The notes under the pieces are model-generated. The model ran no database searches. It was not told the origin of the DNA and saw only the letters and a list, made by a program, of their open reading frames with translations. DNA of 64,000 nt from UBA6898 sp964463135 (GTDB taxonomy: Bacteria; Nitrospirota; Thermodesulfovibrionia; Thermodesulfovibrionales; UBA6898): positions 124,001 to 188,000 of the forward strand of contig CAYXBA010000003.1 in NCBI GenBank assembly GCA_964463135.1. The letters run 5' to 3'. The position numbers and the translations under genes were made by a program. How positions within the stretch are numbered: the first letter of the stretch is position 1; every line of letters starts with the position of its first letter. Shown here one piece after another: positions 16,843 through 26,000 of this stretch.

Positions 16843-17093
16843 TTTCTGTGCCTGCCTGCTTCCTTTTGAACCGCATTTTTCATATCTTCAAGGGTAAGCG
16901 TCCTTCCCTGATAGATTGAAGCCGTATCAGGAGATTCCAGAACCGTAGGAGCAAACCGGGGGACAGGCTCAAGAATAATCGCATCGCCTGCATCCCTCAC
17001 AAAAAACTCTGTTCCCACGCCCCACTGATGTACATCACGTATCGATTTCGGCAATACAAACTGCCCTTTGCATGAAAGCTTTACCTTATCCAC
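16839..17093 (-). CDS. AbrB/SpoVT-type antitoxin
   Basis: This 84-residue protein has the swapped-hairpin AbrB fold: MDKVKLSCKGQFVLPKSIRD, then GVGTEFFVRDAGDAIILEPV. The basic first half binds the operator and the C-terminal helix (TLEDMKNAVQKEAGRHRK) should wrap the toxin. It is upstream of, and overlaps, the PIN toxin gene, making a complete VapBC module. A GGACGG-like element precedes the ATG. Confidence 0.82.
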   Translation of the reverse strand: MDKVKLSCKGQFVLPKSIRDVHQWGVGTEFFVRDAGDAIILEPVPRFAPTVLESPDTASIYQGRTLTLEDMKNAVQKEAGRHRK

Positions 17094-17195
17094 TCCGTCC
17101 TCCCTGCGCTAACTATCAGTAAGACTATGGTAAGATTATAACAACTTCCGGAATATTTTGCCAAAATGTTCTCGGTGGTCCGGAATTGGCTATTG

Positions 17196-17383
17196 CCTTA
17201 ACTGATGGCTGACTGCTTGCGGTAGTCGAACACTGACCGCTGATTGCTACTTCACCCGTCGCTTTTGACTGAAAGCCGATCTTGATTTTTATTCTTTGCC
17301 TGCCAGCTTGTTCGCTTGCCAGCTTGTCGGCCTCTTTGCTTATTTGCTGCTGTTTTGGCTGACAACTGATCGCTGACAGCTAT
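17196..17383. repeat. CTGA-rich repeat region between the toxin module and a lipoprotein gene
   Basis: This stretch has several degenerate CTGA units, including AACTGATGGCTGACTGCTTG near 17199, CACTGACCGCTGATTGC near 17230 and GGCTGACAACTGATCGCTGA near 17356, with a low-complexity middle containing a repeated CCAGCTTGT. The last unit, ACAGCTATTT, supplies the TAG of the minus-strand lipoprotein gene at 17380. No gene is seen in the 286 bases. Confidence 0.55.
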
Positions 17384-18780
17384 TTCCCTTCCAGCTTCTC
17401 CACCTTCCACCAGACTTCATTGCCATCAAGGACAGCGTATGCAACAGATTTCCCATCAGCAGTAAAGGACGGCTGAAAGACCATATTATAATCTTTGTGC
17501 TGGCTGACAACCTTCCCCTTCATATCCGAAACGACAAGGAACCGTTTACCATCCTGTCTCGCGCGGTACACCAGAAAGCGGCTGTCCGGACTGAATATCG
17601 GCGATACGATCTTGTCAAAGAGCGGCCCTTCATGGCCATCAACAACAATGCGCATGCGCTCTTCACCGCCTGCCTTGATCGCAACATACGCATGATGACG
17701 TCCATCTGCACTGGATTTAAAATTAGAAATATACCCGTAATATTTTTCACGATACTTGTTTTTTTGAAATGCAGTATAAAAGCTTACTTTGAACGCATTG
17801 CCGATAATGACTCCGACCCGCTCCGGAGCCGTGAGTACCAGCGGGTCGCCCATGATCTCATCGTCTTTGGGCATTTTTTCCACTCGTCCCTTATAGTGAA
17901 GGAATCGCTGGTAATCATCAGTCATGATAGTGAACACGAATGAACGATTGTCCTCCCCGAACTTCTTACGAACGATCGAACCAGCCGGCGGTATGGCAAG
18001 AGTCTCAAGAACTGATCGGCCCTGAAAATCAATTATCTTGATCTTTCGGGCACCTGCCTCCGAGCAGACTACAGCGATCCGTGATCGGTCATCGCTCGCC
18101 ACGAAAGACTCTCCGCAGAATTCGAACACCTTCCTGTCCTGGAGAGCAAGGTCGGTGATCATGAAATCGATTCGGCCTCCTCCAGGTGGTATGGCAGCAA
18201 AGGCGATAAAGCGCGAATCCTGGCTCATCAGCACGTCCTGGCTCACCCACAAGTCATTGTAGACCTTGTTGTTGATGACGATTCGCTCTTCCTTGCCCTG
18301 AGTAATCGTATACAGAAGATGCTTTCCGTCAGGGCTGAATTTAGGCATGCCGATATCTTTAAATAACGGGCCTTCCTTTCCATCAGCAATGATGCTTTTG
18401 TCCGTAGCATTAATATGAGCTACATGAGCAACACGCCTGCCATCACCGCTGATGGTCAGGTCACCCACAAGGTGATACAATTTACCGGGCTTGCCGTTAT
18501 GGACAACCCTATATTTGTCGCCAATACGTTCAATATAAGCTGCCCCTGAGCCCTTGCTGGCTATTACCAGAAGCTCATCATGACTGCCCTGCGGTCGTGA
18601 AAGGTCCCGCTGCAATGAGAGATACTCCGGGGAAATAACGGCCAATCTCATGGATTCCGACAACGCTCCGCTATTTTGCCTCCCTCCCGTGCTCTCTGCG
18701 GGTGTCTTAGCCTTACATCCGGCACCAAGCAGAACTGCCGCCATCAATATCAATGTCTGAGCTACAGATTTTATTGTCAT
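17380..18780 (-). CDS. TolB-like beta-propeller lipoprotein
   Basis: A 466-residue lipoprotein: a signal peptide with lipobox LGAGC puts the acylated cysteine at about residue 22. The mature part is a WD40/TolB-like propeller with repeated blades of the form FSPDGKHLLYTI, MSQDSRFIAFAAI, FSPDSRFLVYRA and FTADGKSVAYAV. Repeated phrases such as DGKEGPLFKDI and DGHEGPLFDKI show two related halves. It likely sits on a membrane facing the periplasm and binds a partner; no enzyme residues are visible. ATG 18780 has a GAGGA element. It is separated from the cytochrome operon upstream by a terminator. Confidence 0.8.
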   Translation of the reverse strand: MTIKSVAQTLILMAAVLLGAGCKAKTPAESTGGRQNSGALSESMRLAVISPEYLSLQRDLSRPQGSHDELLVIASKGSGAAYIERIGDKYRVVHNGKPGKLYHLVGDLTISGDGRRVAHVAHINATDKSIIADGKEGPLFKDIGMPKFSPDGKHLLYTITQGKEERIVINNKVYNDLWVSQDVLMSQDSRFIAFAAIPPGGGRIDFMITDLALQDRKVFEFCGESFVASDDRSRIAVVCSEAGARKIKIIDFQGRSVLETLAIPPAGSIVRKKFGEDNRSFVFTIMTDDYQRFLHYKGRVEKMPKDDEIMGDPLVLTAPERVGVIIGNAFKVSFYTAFQKNKYREKYYGYISNFKSSADGRHHAYVAIKAGGEERMRIVVDGHEGPLFDKIVSPIFSPDSRFLVYRARQDGKRFLVVSDMKGKVVSQHKDYNMVFQPSFTADGKSVAYAVLDGNEVWWKVEKLEGK

Positions 18781-18844
18781 ATAGCCAATCCTCGCATATA
18801 ATCATTTCTAAACAAAACAATAGACAGAAAACACTCTTTTCCAG

Positions 18845-18876
18845 AAAAAAGCCCCACCCGGTTAAAGGTGGGGCTT
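18845..18876 (-). terminator. Rho-independent terminator of the cytochrome operon
   Basis: On the minus strand GCCCCACC pairs with GGTGGGGC around a short loop and is followed by a run of T (plus-strand AAAAAA at 18845-18850). It lies about 30 bases past the stop of the 14-haem gene and closes the large minus-strand operon. Confidence 0.85.
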
Positions 18877-18905
18877 CCATATACAACTATGCTATTACAG
18901 CAGTA

Positions 18906-21900
18906 TCAGTATGACCCACCCGGCGAATAGTTATCATGGCCATTACTGGTACATTGTGTAAGACCAGACCCCGTCATATTGAAAGCGAAATCTGTGGTCC
19001 CACTTGTATCGCTACCGCAGTTGGGCTGACCAGCAGCAAGGTTGAACTGGCCAGGACCACCCGTCGTAGCTGTATAGGGCCGCGGCGAGTTCGTGGTCGG
19101 CCAGGAACCTCCGCTATTAACATGACTCCTCATGAACGCGACCGGCCTCATTCCGTTCGCAAAGCCCGCTGTCCAGCCTCCAGTAGTATTGTAGATCTCG
19201 TTGAAGCCGTGAGTGTCCTGCGCCCACCGAGGCCTGCTCGCAGCAGCATAGGATTCGTTCTGGCTGAAGTGGCAGAAGTTGCACCGGGTCATGGCAGGGG
19301 CAGCACGCGTCGTACCGATTGCAAAGGCTGAACCCGAATTATGTCGTCCGTTCGTCGCATCAGCATAGGTCCCTATGTGACAAGTGGTACACAGAGTAGG
19401 CGATGCAACAAAATACGTACCAGGAACGCTTATTGCATTTCCATGGGCCGTGATCGTGCGGTTTGTGATACGGCTTGCGATCGCCAGGTTATCGGTATGG
19501 CAGTCATCGCAGACCATCACGACGCTGTTCGCCTTAGTGCGCGGGGTTGCAGCTGTGCCTGTAGTAAGGTTCCCATCTCTTGCTGTCCCAAGTCCGTTGT
19601 ACGGTGTTGCCAAACGCGTTGAATACGGATACGCCCTGTTGTTGGGCGCACCAACAGGATGCCGTGACGAGTTGGTGCTCAGGAACTGCTTTGCAACGTT
19701 GATCAAACCGCCAGCCGCAGCAGCACCGTTAGCAGTTGTATAAGTCGCGCCCATGTTTACGCCGCCGAACGGCATAAACGCAGTACCCGTGCCGCCGTTG
19801 TTGGAACGCGCGGTCGTGTTGGTAGCACCGTCAGCGTCATGGCATTTCATACAGAACTTAACCGTAATAACTTGGGAAATAGAATTATCCACCGCAGTCG
19901 GACGAGCACTCGCTGCATAAGACACCGAGTACTTCGTAAAGGTGAATGCTCCGCCGCTATTATTGGTTATAGGAGTCTCGCCAGCTCCATCGGGGTCACG
20001 AAGGTCGATGTTGCCGTCTTTATGCAGAGCAGATGGCCCCTGGCTGGCATAATCGCCTTCAAGATGACAGACAATACAGTCAGCATCGGTCACCGTGCCG
20101 CGACCTGACTTCTTATGACCCCAGTTCAGACCGAATTCATTGAACACCGCATCTCGCGGTGTTCCGTGTGTTCCTGTCTGCACCTGAGCATGACAGTCAA
20201 CGCATGATCCGCCCTCCACGATACCATTAATATGAAGGGTGACATCCGTGATGGCACCGGCTACGCTCACATGAGAGTGGCACGTATTACAGCCACCCGG
20301 AAAGCTGACCCCATTATGGGTCCCTGTTGTTGAGGGAGGAGATAAATGGCACTTCTGGCAGTCAGCGGTTGTCCCGGCAAGATATGCCGTGTTTGTCCAG
20401 GAGACCGAGGCATTCGCTGTTGCAGGAGAATATCCGTTTATCGATGCGCCAAAATGACAGTAGGTGGTTGTGCAGTTAGGACTGCTCCAGGCCGGACTTG
20501 CACTATTCGTCGTAGCAAGAGTGCCCCAGGTCTTTTCTGCCGGCAATGCACTGTCATTATGACCAGCATCGCTGACGGCAGTCGGGACAGTGTGGCACTC
20601 ATTGCACGCTATCGGGCTCGAAATGCTGTTTAATGCCCTCAGATGCGTGTCATGCGCGCCGACCTGCGCATCAGTTGCGCCGGTCTGACCGGCAGTATCT
20701 ACACCCGTTGTTTCTATACCGGGTGCCGCCTTGTTCAGGGAATACGATGCGACTGCTGTCGGCGTGCCGTGGCACTTGGTGCAGACTGCATTTGTCGTGT
20801 TTGTTCCCCATGTGCCTGAGTTAGTGCCATGGCAGTATACCGTGCTGCAGGTGCCGCCAGAGAAGGCAGCATTGGTCTGCGTGAAGCTTGACTTAGAATA
20901 AGTTCCCGCTCCATCTATCGGGTTGGCTATCTGGACAGAGCCGTCCCTGTGTTTATAATCAGCAGCAGTCTCTGTTGCAGGCGCGGTATGACAGGTTGAA
21001 CATACATAACTATTGTCCTGAACATGCAGCTTATGCGAACCCTGGAACTGGCCCGCAGGCGTATTGCGTGCTGTGCCGTCAGGGAATGCAGCGCCATAAC
21101 CATGACACCCTGCGCAGGATGTGATGGTGCTACTCAATGTTTCCATAATAGTAACTTCATGCGGGTTATTCAACCCGGCAAGAGTTGCATTCGACGGTGC
21201 TGATAAGGTGACACGGAAATGTTCGCCCGGATCCGTAACTGCGTCATTGACTATGGTAACGTTTATATTCTTCGTGGTTTCGCCAGGATTAAAGGTAAGC
21301 GTACCGCTCGTTGCCGTATAGTCTGTAGTGACTGTTGCTGCGGGTGCGGTTACCCCTGTCGAGGTAGTAGCATAGTTCACGGTAATTGTTTGACCAGATG
21401 CAGCTGACAGGCTAACAGGAATCACTGCAAGCGTACTCACCTCAGAGGCGTTAGACGTTGCTGCGTTAAAATCTACTGTTGGAGTAGCATCATCATCAGT
21501 AATAGTCATTACTGACGTGCTCTGTGCACCGATCGTTGCGCCCCCCCCAGCTCCTGAAAGTTGAAGATTAACTGTTTCATTCGCTTCATCCAGCGTATCA
21601 CTTGTAATGGCAATATTGCATGTCTTGTTTGCTGCATCGCCATCGGCCCAGTTCAGTACCTGGTTTGTGACTGATGTATAATCAGTGCCCGCTGTAGCCG
21701 TTCCTCCTGCAACCGTACTGCACTGCACACTCACCGCTCCGACGCTCCCACCGGTACGCGAGACAGTTATCGTGGATGTTGTCCCAACGCTCTCACTCAC
21801 CGAATAAGCCGCACCTGTGAACTGCAGCGTTCCAGGCTGGTCATTATCTGTGATCGTGATCGTGGCAGTGCTTTGAGCCCCAATGGTCGCACCGCCTGTA

Positions 21901-22985
21901 GCAGTGCTTAATGTCAGATTTACTGTCTCACTTGACTCTGGAGTAGAATCATTGACTATGGCTATCGAACAGGTCTTATTTGCTGTATCTCCATCAGCCC
22001 AGTTCAAAGTCTGTGGTGTGGTTGCGGTGTAGTCACCCGGAGATGCAGCAGTGCCATTTGCCACGGCACACTGGACAGTTACTGCGCCTGAACTGCCGCC
22101 CGTACGGGATACGGTCGCGTTCACAGTCCCCGCTGCCTCGTCAAAAGTAAAATTGCTCGCCGTAAACGCCAAGGTTCCATTTGTTGCAGCAGGGTTCAAT
22201 GAAATAGCAGCACTGGCCATACGTGCTGCAGTCCATGTGAAGTTGCCTGTTTCAGTTCCGGTTGCTGTCACGGCCTTGAATGCCATTTCCGTCCCATAAC
22301 CTGTTCCGGCCAAGTCGTATGGCTCTGTGTATCCAGACGGCACGGTCACGGCATTTGCACCATTATTTTGGGCGTTTGCGACAATAACCATGCCGCCATT
22401 GACTGCAGGAATGCTCAACGCAAAAGTTGTTGCCGTACCTGAAGAGTCTCCCAACTGTTGTGTCCCAGCCAGTGGCGTTGTTTGATTAACTCCGCTAAAG
22501 CAACCGAGATAAACGTCAGAGCCTGACCATACCTGAGTACCAGCTCTAGTCACTACAATCGAGTTCGTATTACCGTTAATCTGCGCTTCAGTGAAATAAC
22601 CGATATACGCCTGGTTCCGACTTGCTGTAGTGTTTCTGACAGCGAGCGCGTGATTTACTCCGGTTCCTTTTGTAATAGTCACAGCAGGAACCTCAGCGGT
22701 CCCAACTTCTGCCTCAACAATAACAACCAGCAATCTATCGCTTCCGGCTCCGCAACTGAAAGTCGCATTAGTAATAGTATATGGCCCAGTCGTACCAGTT
22801 GATGGATGAGCCCATCCGTTCGTTAGCGTTCCGACCGACACGTTTGTAACTGCTGCGTCCGCCAGTTTCGGTTTCCAAAGTCCCTGCTGCATAAAAGTGC
22901 TGAATACCAGCGTGAACATCAGCACAAGAGCGATCTTGGCCTTCCAGTTCATGCCCTTAACCTTTCTGATTATTATCTCTCCCAT
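18906..22985 (-). CDS. 14-haem outer-surface cytochrome with Calx-beta domains
   Basis: A 1,359-residue exported protein. After a signal segment (residues about 14-45) comes a beta-rich domain of about 220 residues, then three Calx-beta domains (about 270-385, 386-500 and 501-615; the first two end ITDNDQ and ITDDDA), then a cytochrome region with 12 CXXCH and 2 CX4CH motifs (CSTVYCH, CTTTYCH). The CX4CH-then-CXXCH layout is that of the Geobacter C4xC/C2xCH family. Calx-beta domains bind calcium and are typical of adhesins, so this may be a surface cytochrome that sticks to a mineral, matrix or partner. The NWGTNTTN-like and DAQVGAHDTHL modules recur in the giant cytochrome upstream. ATG 22985 has a good GAGGTG site. 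Last gene of the operon. Confidence 0.88.
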   Translation of the reverse strand: MGEIIIRKVKGMNWKAKIALVLMFTLVFSTFMQQGLWKPKLADAAVTNVSVGTLTNGWAHPSTGTTGPYTITNATFSCGAGSDRLLVVIVEAEVGTAEVPAVTITKGTGVNHALAVRNTTASRNQAYIGYFTEAQINGNTNSIVVTRAGTQVWSGSDVYLGCFSGVNQTTPLAGTQQLGDSSGTATTFALSIPAVNGGMVIVANAQNNGANAVTVPSGYTEPYDLAGTGYGTEMAFKAVTATGTETGNFTWTAARMASAAISLNPAATNGTLAFTASNFTFDEAAGTVNATVSRTGGSSGAVTVQCAVANGTAASPGDYTATTPQTLNWADGDTANKTCSIAIVNDSTPESSETVNLTLSTATGGATIGAQSTATITITDNDQPGTLQFTGAAYSVSESVGTTSTITVSRTGGSVGAVSVQCSTVAGGTATAGTDYTSVTNQVLNWADGDAANKTCNIAITSDTLDEANETVNLQLSGAGGGATIGAQSTSVMTITDDDATPTVDFNAATSNASEVSTLAVIPVSLSAASGQTITVNYATTSTGVTAPAATVTTDYTATSGTLTFNPGETTKNINVTIVNDAVTDPGEHFRVTLSAPSNATLAGLNNPHEVTIMETLSSTITSCAGCHGYGAAFPDGTARNTPAGQFQGSHKLHVQDNSYVCSTCHTAPATETAADYKHRDGSVQIANPIDGAGTYSKSSFTQTNAAFSGGTCSTVYCHGTNSGTWGTNTTNAVCTKCHGTPTAVASYSLNKAAPGIETTGVDTAGQTGATDAQVGAHDTHLRALNSISSPIACNECHTVPTAVSDAGHNDSALPAEKTWGTLATTNSASPAWSSPNCTTTYCHFGASINGYSPATANASVSWTNTAYLAGTTADCQKCHLSPPSTTGTHNGVSFPGGCNTCHSHVSVAGAITDVTLHINGIVEGGSCVDCHAQVQTGTHGTPRDAVFNEFGLNWGHKKSGRGTVTDADCIVCHLEGDYASQGPSALHKDGNIDLRDPDGAGETPITNNSGGAFTFTKYSVSYAASARPTAVDNSISQVITVKFCMKCHDADGATNTTARSNNGGTGTAFMPFGGVNMGATYTTANGAAAAGGLINVAKQFLSTNSSRHPVGAPNNRAYPYSTRLATPYNGLGTARDGNLTTGTAATPRTKANSVVMVCDDCHTDNLAIASRITNRTITAHGNAISVPGTYFVASPTLCTTCHIGTYADATNGRHNSGSAFAIGTTRAAPAMTRCNFCHFSQNESYAAASRPRWAQDTHGFNEIYNTTGGWTAGFANGMRPVAFMRSHVNSGGSWPTTNSPRPYTATTGGPGQFNLAAGQPNCGSDTSGTTDFAFNMTGSGLTQCTSNGHDNYSPGGSY

Positions 22986-23052
22986 GCTGATATCACCTCA
23001 CTCTCATTGATTTTATCTGTAGTTCGCAATGTCATTTTCATAGCGCCCCCCC

Positions 23053-26000
23053 TTAATAGCTCGACCACACAGGGGTCTCGCTGAAGTGACAACTAATGCT
23101 CGAGCAGCTCTTCGGATCTGCTGACGACGAAATTCCGCTTGTCCCGTTGTATGTCGGATTGCTTACACCAAAGACAAAGCTGAAGCCTGCAGCTCCGCCA
23201 TACCGGTATGTGCCGTCGCCAAAGTTGATCGTGCGGGCAGTGCTTCCTGTTGTAGTATGGTTGCCGCTGGCATTAGTATGACATGTGCCGCAAATATTTG
23301 CAGGCTCACCCACGCCGAATGTCTGACTTACCGGGTTCATGGCTCCAGTATAGCTGAGTCTGGTCTTTATGTGATTGATATGCTTCGCATGAGCACCCCA
23401 TCCCTGGTTTGGCGACAAGCCATCCTGGGAGTTCTTGCCCCATGTGCCGCCGCTAAAGACACCGCCAGCTAAGGAGGAGCCTACAACATCGTAATCATGG
23501 CAGTCGTTGCAGTTTCCGCCACCATACTTTACACCGTCTATATGGCGCTGACCGGCAGTTCCGGATGTTTCACCATTATGGCCGTGGCAGCCAACGCAGC
23601 TATCGGTAATGATAAGCGTCGAGTGACTAGTTCCTGCGAGTACGATAGCACCTGGCGTGTCACCGGGTGATTTATGGCACTTGTTGCAGTTTGCTGTTGT
23701 CTTAAGCGTAACGTCTGCTATGTAAGCCGCATCCGTCCATGACGGTGCAACTCCTGTTCCCGCATTACCAGAATTAAGCGTTCCGCCTGTTCCAGCCGGG
23801 TTATGACAATAGGTGTTGTTACATGTTGAACCCACATACGTTGGAGACATTGCACCGCTCTTTGTTGCAAGCCCCTCAAAGGCCGGAGCCGAACTGCCGT
23901 TAGCATGCAGGCTTGACGTGGGCAGTGTGCCGTGACACCAGGCGCAACGATCATCATTGGTGTCGTTTGCTGTAGACCTCAGGCCATTAAGATACCGCAA
24001 GTGTGTCTGGTGAGCGCCAATCTTGGAACTGGCAGTGGTGTCCACCTGTCCTGTGCCGGTAGCCGTGCCTGTGTTGGTTGCAGTATCCTTCGGAGGAGCT
24101 ACAACATATCTGTTGGCAGTATTGACCGTGACCGTGCCGGTTCCATGGCACTTGGTGCAGGCATCGTTTGTGGTATTGGTCCCCCAGTTTGGCGAAAGTG
24201 TACCGTGGCAGGTGGAGGTTGTGCAGTTGCCATAAGCATTACCCGGAGCGCTGCTAAGGCCCTGCGAATAGGTAGTGCCTGTGCCCTGACCGCTGAAGCT
24301 GAGATTGATAGAGGAATCATGATGCGTTGCCGCACTCGCGGTTGCTTCGGTGTACCCGTTATGACAGACCGCGCATGCTATTGTTGCTGTCTGCGCATGC
24401 TGGATATGACTGCCGGTAGCAGATCCGCTGGTGTCCATATTCACATGGCAGCTGCCGCAGTCCATTGCAGCACCGCCCCAGGTCGGGGAGGCATAGACAG
24501 TAGGCACACCGCTTCCGCCAACACCCTGGACATTACTATGACAATAGCTGGTTGAGCATGAACCATACGTGTTAGCCGGAGCGCTATCATTGGTCTGTGA
24601 ATACGTTGTACCGTTGCCTGCCCCCGTGAATCCGAGATTGATCCTGTTGTTCACATGGGTAGCTGCAGCAACTGTTGTCTCAGTATAACCGCTATGGCAG
24701 ACCGCGCAGGCAATGGCTGCTGTCTGTGCATGCTTTGCATGGCTGCCAGGAGCAGTTGCGTCTGTATCCATATCCTTGTGGCAACTTGCGCATGTCTGCG
24801 CAGCTCCGCCCCACGTCGGGGCTTTATAGTCACCAGCGATCAATGCTCCGCCGGTGCTGCCCTGACCTGCGCTATGGCAGTATGCTGTTGAGCAGGTGCC
24901 GTAGAAATTACCAAGCGCATGCGTATTGCCCTGCGAGTAGCTTGCTGAGGGCGAGATGCTCGTGCTGAAGTCAAGGTTTACGGAGCCGTTCGTATGGGTA
25001 GCTCCTGCTACTGTTGACTCAGTGTATCCGTTATGACAGCCTGCACAGGCCATATTGTAACTTCCCTGTGCATGCTTTGCATGGCTGCCAGGCGCTGTTG
25101 CGTCTGTATCCATGTTCTTGTGGCAGCTTCCGCAAGCAACACCAGTTGCCCCCCAGGTTGGGTTTGCATAAATCGGGGTAGGTCCACCGTCCGATGCCTG
25201 ACCAGAACTATGGCAAGCGCTCGTTGAACAGGTACCATAGCCATTACCCGGTGTGCTCGCAGCGCCCTCAGAATACGTGGTGCCTGCTGCGCTGCCGCTA
25301 AAGCTCAAATTGATCGACTGATTGACATGCGTAGCAGTATCTACTGTTCCTTCAGTATATCCACTGTGACATGTTGCGCAGGCGATTGTAAAAGTCTGCG
25401 CATGTTTAATATGGCTGCCGGTTGCTGAACCGCTCAGATCCATATTGACATGGCAACTGTCACATGCCATTGCAGCGCCGCCCCAGGTCGGGGAGGCATA
25501 GACGGTCGGCACGCCGCTGCCGCCTGCACCCTGGACATTGCTATGGCAATAGCTCGCTGAGCAGGAACCGAAGTTGTTGGCCGTAGCGCTGTCATCGGTC
25601 TGCGAATAAACTGTACCGCTGCCTACACCGGCAAACCCGAGATTGATCCTGTTATTAACATGGGTAGCTGCAGCCACCGTTGTTTCGGTGTACCCGGTAT
25701 GACAGGTTGCGCATGCTATTGTTGCTGTCTGCGCATGCATAATGTGGCTTCCGGTTGCAGCCGCAGCATCGGTATCCATATTCTTATGACAGCTTCCGCA
25801 GTTCATGGCTGCTGCACCCCAGGTCGGGACAGTATAGTTGCCGCCAGCAAGCGCACCGCCGGTGCTGCTTTGACCAGCACTATGGCAGTATGTTGTTGAG
25901 CAGGTTCCGTAGCCGTTACCCAGCGGTGAACTGTTGCTCTGCGAATAGCTTGCCGTAGAGGCAAGACCGCTAAAGCTCAGGTTCACATTCGAATTGATAT

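Noticed and set aside
17196..17383. CTGA repeat as a rho-independent terminator
   Set aside because: The units are direct and degenerate, with no stable stem followed by a T-tract.
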